A DNA stretch of 64,000 nt from Ilumatobacter fluminis (GTDB lineage Bacteria > Actinomycetota > Acidimicrobiia > Acidimicrobiales > Ilumatobacteraceae), in contig NZ_SOAU01000001.1 in assembly GCF_004364865.1 (NCBI RefSeq), positions 2,071,001-2,135,000 of the forward strand. The letters run 5' to 3'. Both the position numbers and the translations under genes were made by a program. The notes under the pieces were generated by a model. That model was not told where the DNA came from, did not search any database, and was given only the letters and a program-made list of their open reading frames with translations. Numbering within the stretch: the first letter of the stretch is position 1; each line of letters starts with the position of its first letter. Below are positions 61,917 to 64,000 of this stretch, one piece after another.

Positions 61917-62473
61917 TGCCACGACGGCGGGTGCCGAGGGCCCTGCTCGACGGCGACGCGCCCGACGTCGCACCACAACTGCTCAACAAGCTGCTCGTGT
62001 CCGGCGAGTGCGTCGGACGCATCACCGAGGTGGAGGCCTACCGGGAGGACGACCCGGCGAGCCACACCTACCGGGGTGAGACGCCACGCAACGCCGTCAT
62101 GTTCGGCCGGCCCGGACACCTGTACGTGTACTTCACGTACGGCATGCACTACTGCGCGAACGTCGTCACGGGCCCGGAAGGACACGGCGCAGCCATCCTC
62201 CTGCGGGCCGTCGAACCGGTGGCAGGCGTCGACCTGATGCGCGAACGGCGTCAGGGCCGCGCCGCGCTCGCCGACGGGCCGGCCAAGCTGTGCCAGGCGT
62301 TCGCGATCGGGCCCGAGCACAACGGCGTCGACGTCTGTTGGGGGAGCGGAATCGGCCTGTTCGACGACGGAGTCCCGCCGCCCGCTCGACCCGTCGTCGG
62401 TCCGAGAGTCGGCATCTCCAAGGCCGTCGACGTGCCCTGGCGCTTCCGAACCCCGTCACGATCGAGCGCATGA
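61916..62473 (+). CDS. DNA-3-methyladenine glycosylase (Aag/MPG type)
   Basis: The 185-residue enzyme excises alkylated purines. RITEVEAYREDDPASHTYRG holds the catalytic Glu, HLYVYFTYGMHYCANVV the base-flipping Tyr region, and RRVGISKAV-like GPRVGISKAVDVPWRFR closes the fold. It is slightly shorter than typical Aag proteins at both ends. It is coupled to argH by TGATG, an arrangement seen in other actinobacteria. Confidence 0.9.
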   Translation: MPRRRVPRALLDGDAPDVAPQLLNKLLVSGECVGRITEVEAYREDDPASHTYRGETPRNAVMFGRPGHLYVYFTYGMHYCANVVTGPEGHGAAILLRAVEPVAGVDLMRERRQGRAALADGPAKLCQAFAIGPEHNGVDVCWGSGIGLFDDGVPPPARPVVGPRVGISKAVDVPWRFRTPSRSSA

Positions 62474-62532
62474 CCGAGCGGTCGTGATCCGATCCGATGA
62501 CGGGGCGACCTGGCTCGGCGCGGACGAGCGTG

Positions 62533-62544
62533 CATACTGAACCG
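62533..62544 (+). promoter_or_regulatory. Leaderless promoter of the secreted SGNH-like gene
   Basis: CATACT (62533-62538) lies six bases before the ATG at 62545 and favours that codon over in-frame upstream starts. Confidence 0.45.
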
Positions 62545-63408
62545 ATGCGACGGCTCCTGCTCGCGGCAACCGCCGCCCTGCTCGCACTCACCGGTGTCGC
62601 AGCGGCGGCCACCGGGAGCACGGCGACCGTGTCCGACACCGCCGAGCGGGTCGGGCCGATCGAACAGCCGGTGTTGCTCGTCAGCGACTCGGCGTGGCTC
62701 GGTATCAAGACCTACGGCGCCAAGGACGCGCTGATGGGCGTCGACCACGTCATGGATCTGGCCTCGTGCCGCCGACGGGTCGTCGGATCGTGTCGGAACT
62801 ACGACGGCCACGTCCCGATCACCCTGAACGCCGAACTCGAGGCCCACGGCGGCCACTTCCACACCCTCGTCGTGGCGACCGGCTACAACGACTCCGACCA
62901 CAACTTCCGCTCCGACGTCGACACGATCATCCGACGGGCCCGCTCGCTCGGCTACGAGCGCGTCGTCTGGCTGACCCTCCGGGAGAACGTCTCGTACAGT
63001 TCGCCGGGCTCGCTCGGCTTCGCCCAGGTCTTCCGGAACAACAACGCGGCGCTGCGCGACATCGTCGACGCCGGCACCTACCCGGAACTCGTGATCGCCG
63101 ATTGGGCCACCTACTCGCGCGACACACCGGCGTGGTTCGCGAGCGACGGCATCCATCTGCGCGGCGACGGCCCGTGGGCCGCGGCCGACTACATCTCACG
63201 CAAACTGGCCCACCTCGACGGTCGGACGTGTCCGCTGCCGCCGATGCCCGACGGGCCGATGCCCGACCCCTGCCCCGATCCCGACGACGGCTTCCCGGCG
63301 GTCGATCTCGACGGGCTGTACCCGATCGGCGAACCCAACCCGACGGCCGGCTTCCACATGGAGTGGGAGGGCAGCGGCGCATGGCCGGCCGACCCGTGGT
63401 GGGCCTGA
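62545..63408 (+). CDS. Secreted SGNH-like hydrolase, putative
   Basis: The 287-residue protein has a Sec signal peptide (RRLLLAATAALLALTGVAAA) and an SGNH-like core. LLVSDSAWLGIKTYG would supply the Ser nucleophile, VVATGYNDS resembles the GxND block, and WFASDGIHLRGDG supplies Asp and His. A Pro/Asp-rich tail with two cysteines follows and ends in a Trp-rich stretch. Acyl-esterase activity on an envelope polymer is inferred. It lies alone between the arg cluster and tyrS. Confidence 0.68.
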   Translation: MRRLLLAATAALLALTGVAAAATGSTATVSDTAERVGPIEQPVLLVSDSAWLGIKTYGAKDALMGVDHVMDLASCRRRVVGSCRNYDGHVPITLNAELEAHGGHFHTLVVATGYNDSDHNFRSDVDTIIRRARSLGYERVVWLTLRENVSYSSPGSLGFAQVFRNNNAALRDIVDAGTYPELVIADWATYSRDTPAWFASDGIHLRGDGPWAAADYISRKLAHLDGRTCPLPPMPDGPMPDPCPDPDDGFPAVDLDGLYPIGEPNPTAGFHMEWEGSGAWPADPWWA

Positions 63409-63490
63409 CGCCCGACGTCGCGTCACCTCCGGGCGTTCGCCGCAACGTCTTGTTCCCGCTCACCGATGACGTGGCATCATCGTGGGCGAT

Positions 63491-64000
63491 ATGGACCTCA
63501 TTGCCGACCTCGACGCGCGTGGCCTGATCCACGACTCCACCGACCGCGAGTTCCTGAGCTCGCGACTCGACGAGCGTTCGATCGGGGTCTATGTGGGGTT
63601 CGACCCGACCGCCGACTCGCTCCACGTCGGGCACCTCATGGGGCAGCTCGGTCTGCGTCGTTTCCAGCTGGCCGGCCACAAGCCGTTCCCGCTCGCGGGT
63701 GGAGCCACCGGCATGATCGGCGATCCGAGCGGCAAGTCGGAGGAGCGGAACCTGCTCACCCGTGACGAGTTGCAACACAACGTCGCCAGCATCAAGCGGC
63801 AGCTCGAGCGGATCCTCGACTTCGAGCCGGGTCCGTACCAGGCGACCCTGGTCGACAACGCCGACTGGACGGCCGGCACCAGCATGCTCGACTTCCTCCG
63901 AGACGTGGGCAAGCACATCACGGTGAACCAGATGATGGCGAAGGAGTCCGTGAAGAACCGGCTCGCCAGCGAGGTCGGCATCTCCTACACCGAGTTCAGC
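63491..64000 (+). CDS. tyrS: Tyrosyl-tRNA synthetase, 5' part
   Basis: The first 170 residues are present; the window ends inside the gene. LIADLDARGLIHDSTDREFL and the class I signature GFDPTADSLHVGHLMG (HIGH-type HVGH) are clear, followed by GGATGMIGDPSGKSEERNLL and NADWTAGTSMLDFLRDVGKH. The KMSKS loop and C-terminal S4-like domain lie beyond the edge. It starts at ATG after an 82-base gap with a weak CATCAT -10-like element. Confidence 0.94.
   Translation, partial: MDLIADLDARGLIHDSTDREFLSSRLDERSIGVYVGFDPTADSLHVGHLMGQLGLRRFQLAGHKPFPLAGGATGMIGDPSGKSEERNLLTRDELQHNVASIKRQLERILDFEPGPYQATLVDNADWTAGTSMLDFLRDVGKHITVNQMMAKESVKNRLASEVGISYTEFS

Overview
The window is very GC-rich, densely coding actinobacterial chromosome. 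Gene order, an actinobacterial-type integration host factor (mIHF), a PriA without helicase motifs, a DUF222/HNH protein and many leaderless promoters point to the class Acidimicrobiia, probably an Ilumatobacter-like organism. The taxon is inferred from gene content and order; no search was run. No rRNA, tRNA, CRISPR array, prophage or complete insertion sequence was seen.

Two conserved housekeeping blocks form the backbone. Block 1 (about 1-35 kb) runs mltG-aroE-aroC-aroB, aroQ-pepQ-efp-nusB, pyrR-pyrB-pyrC-carA-carB-pyrD, mihF-gmk-rpoZ-coaBC-metK-priA and def-fmt-rsmB: cell wall, shikimate, translation, pyrimidine and one-carbon functions. Block 2 (about 37-64 kb) runs hisG, infC-rpmI-rplT-trmH-like, pheS-pheT, argC-argB-argD-argF-argR-argH and the start of tyrS. 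Within operons, genes usually join by ATGA, GTGA or TGATG overlaps.

Accessory genes sit at the seams. Between aroB and aroQ lie a GNAT, a DUF2975/XRE pair, an aldo/keto reductase, a decayed toxin-antitoxin locus, a DUF222/HNH gene and a repeat cluster. Between nusB and pyrR lie two large membrane proteins resembling GT-C glycosyltransferases, an amidohydrolase, a small membrane-anchored protein and a histidine phosphatase. Between pheT and argC lie an ACT protein, a membrane protein, two VOC proteins, a binding protein overlapping a hybrid histidine kinase, a lipoprotein, an ECF42-like sigma factor with its YCII/DGPF partner, an HD hydrolase and a YqgE protein.

Control sites can be read directly. 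A PyrR-binding hairpin precedes pyrR. Matching two-half-site ArgR boxes precede argC and, about 700 bp upstream, carA, joining carbamoyl phosphate supply to arginine control. An inverted repeat overlaps the DUF2975 start, and an ECF42-type promoter precedes the YCII gene. At least seventeen transcription units have a TANNNT-like -10 only 6-8 nt before an ATG or GTG, so leaderless mRNAs look common. infC appears to start at AUA and the trmH-like gene at CUG.

Non-coding repeats are the least explained part: a 29-bp REP-like inverted pair at aroE, a 72-bp direct repeat with 36-bp periodicity before aroQ, short repeats between pyrB and pyrC, and a 36-bp tandem array, flanked by 32-bp direct repeats, in the carA leader.
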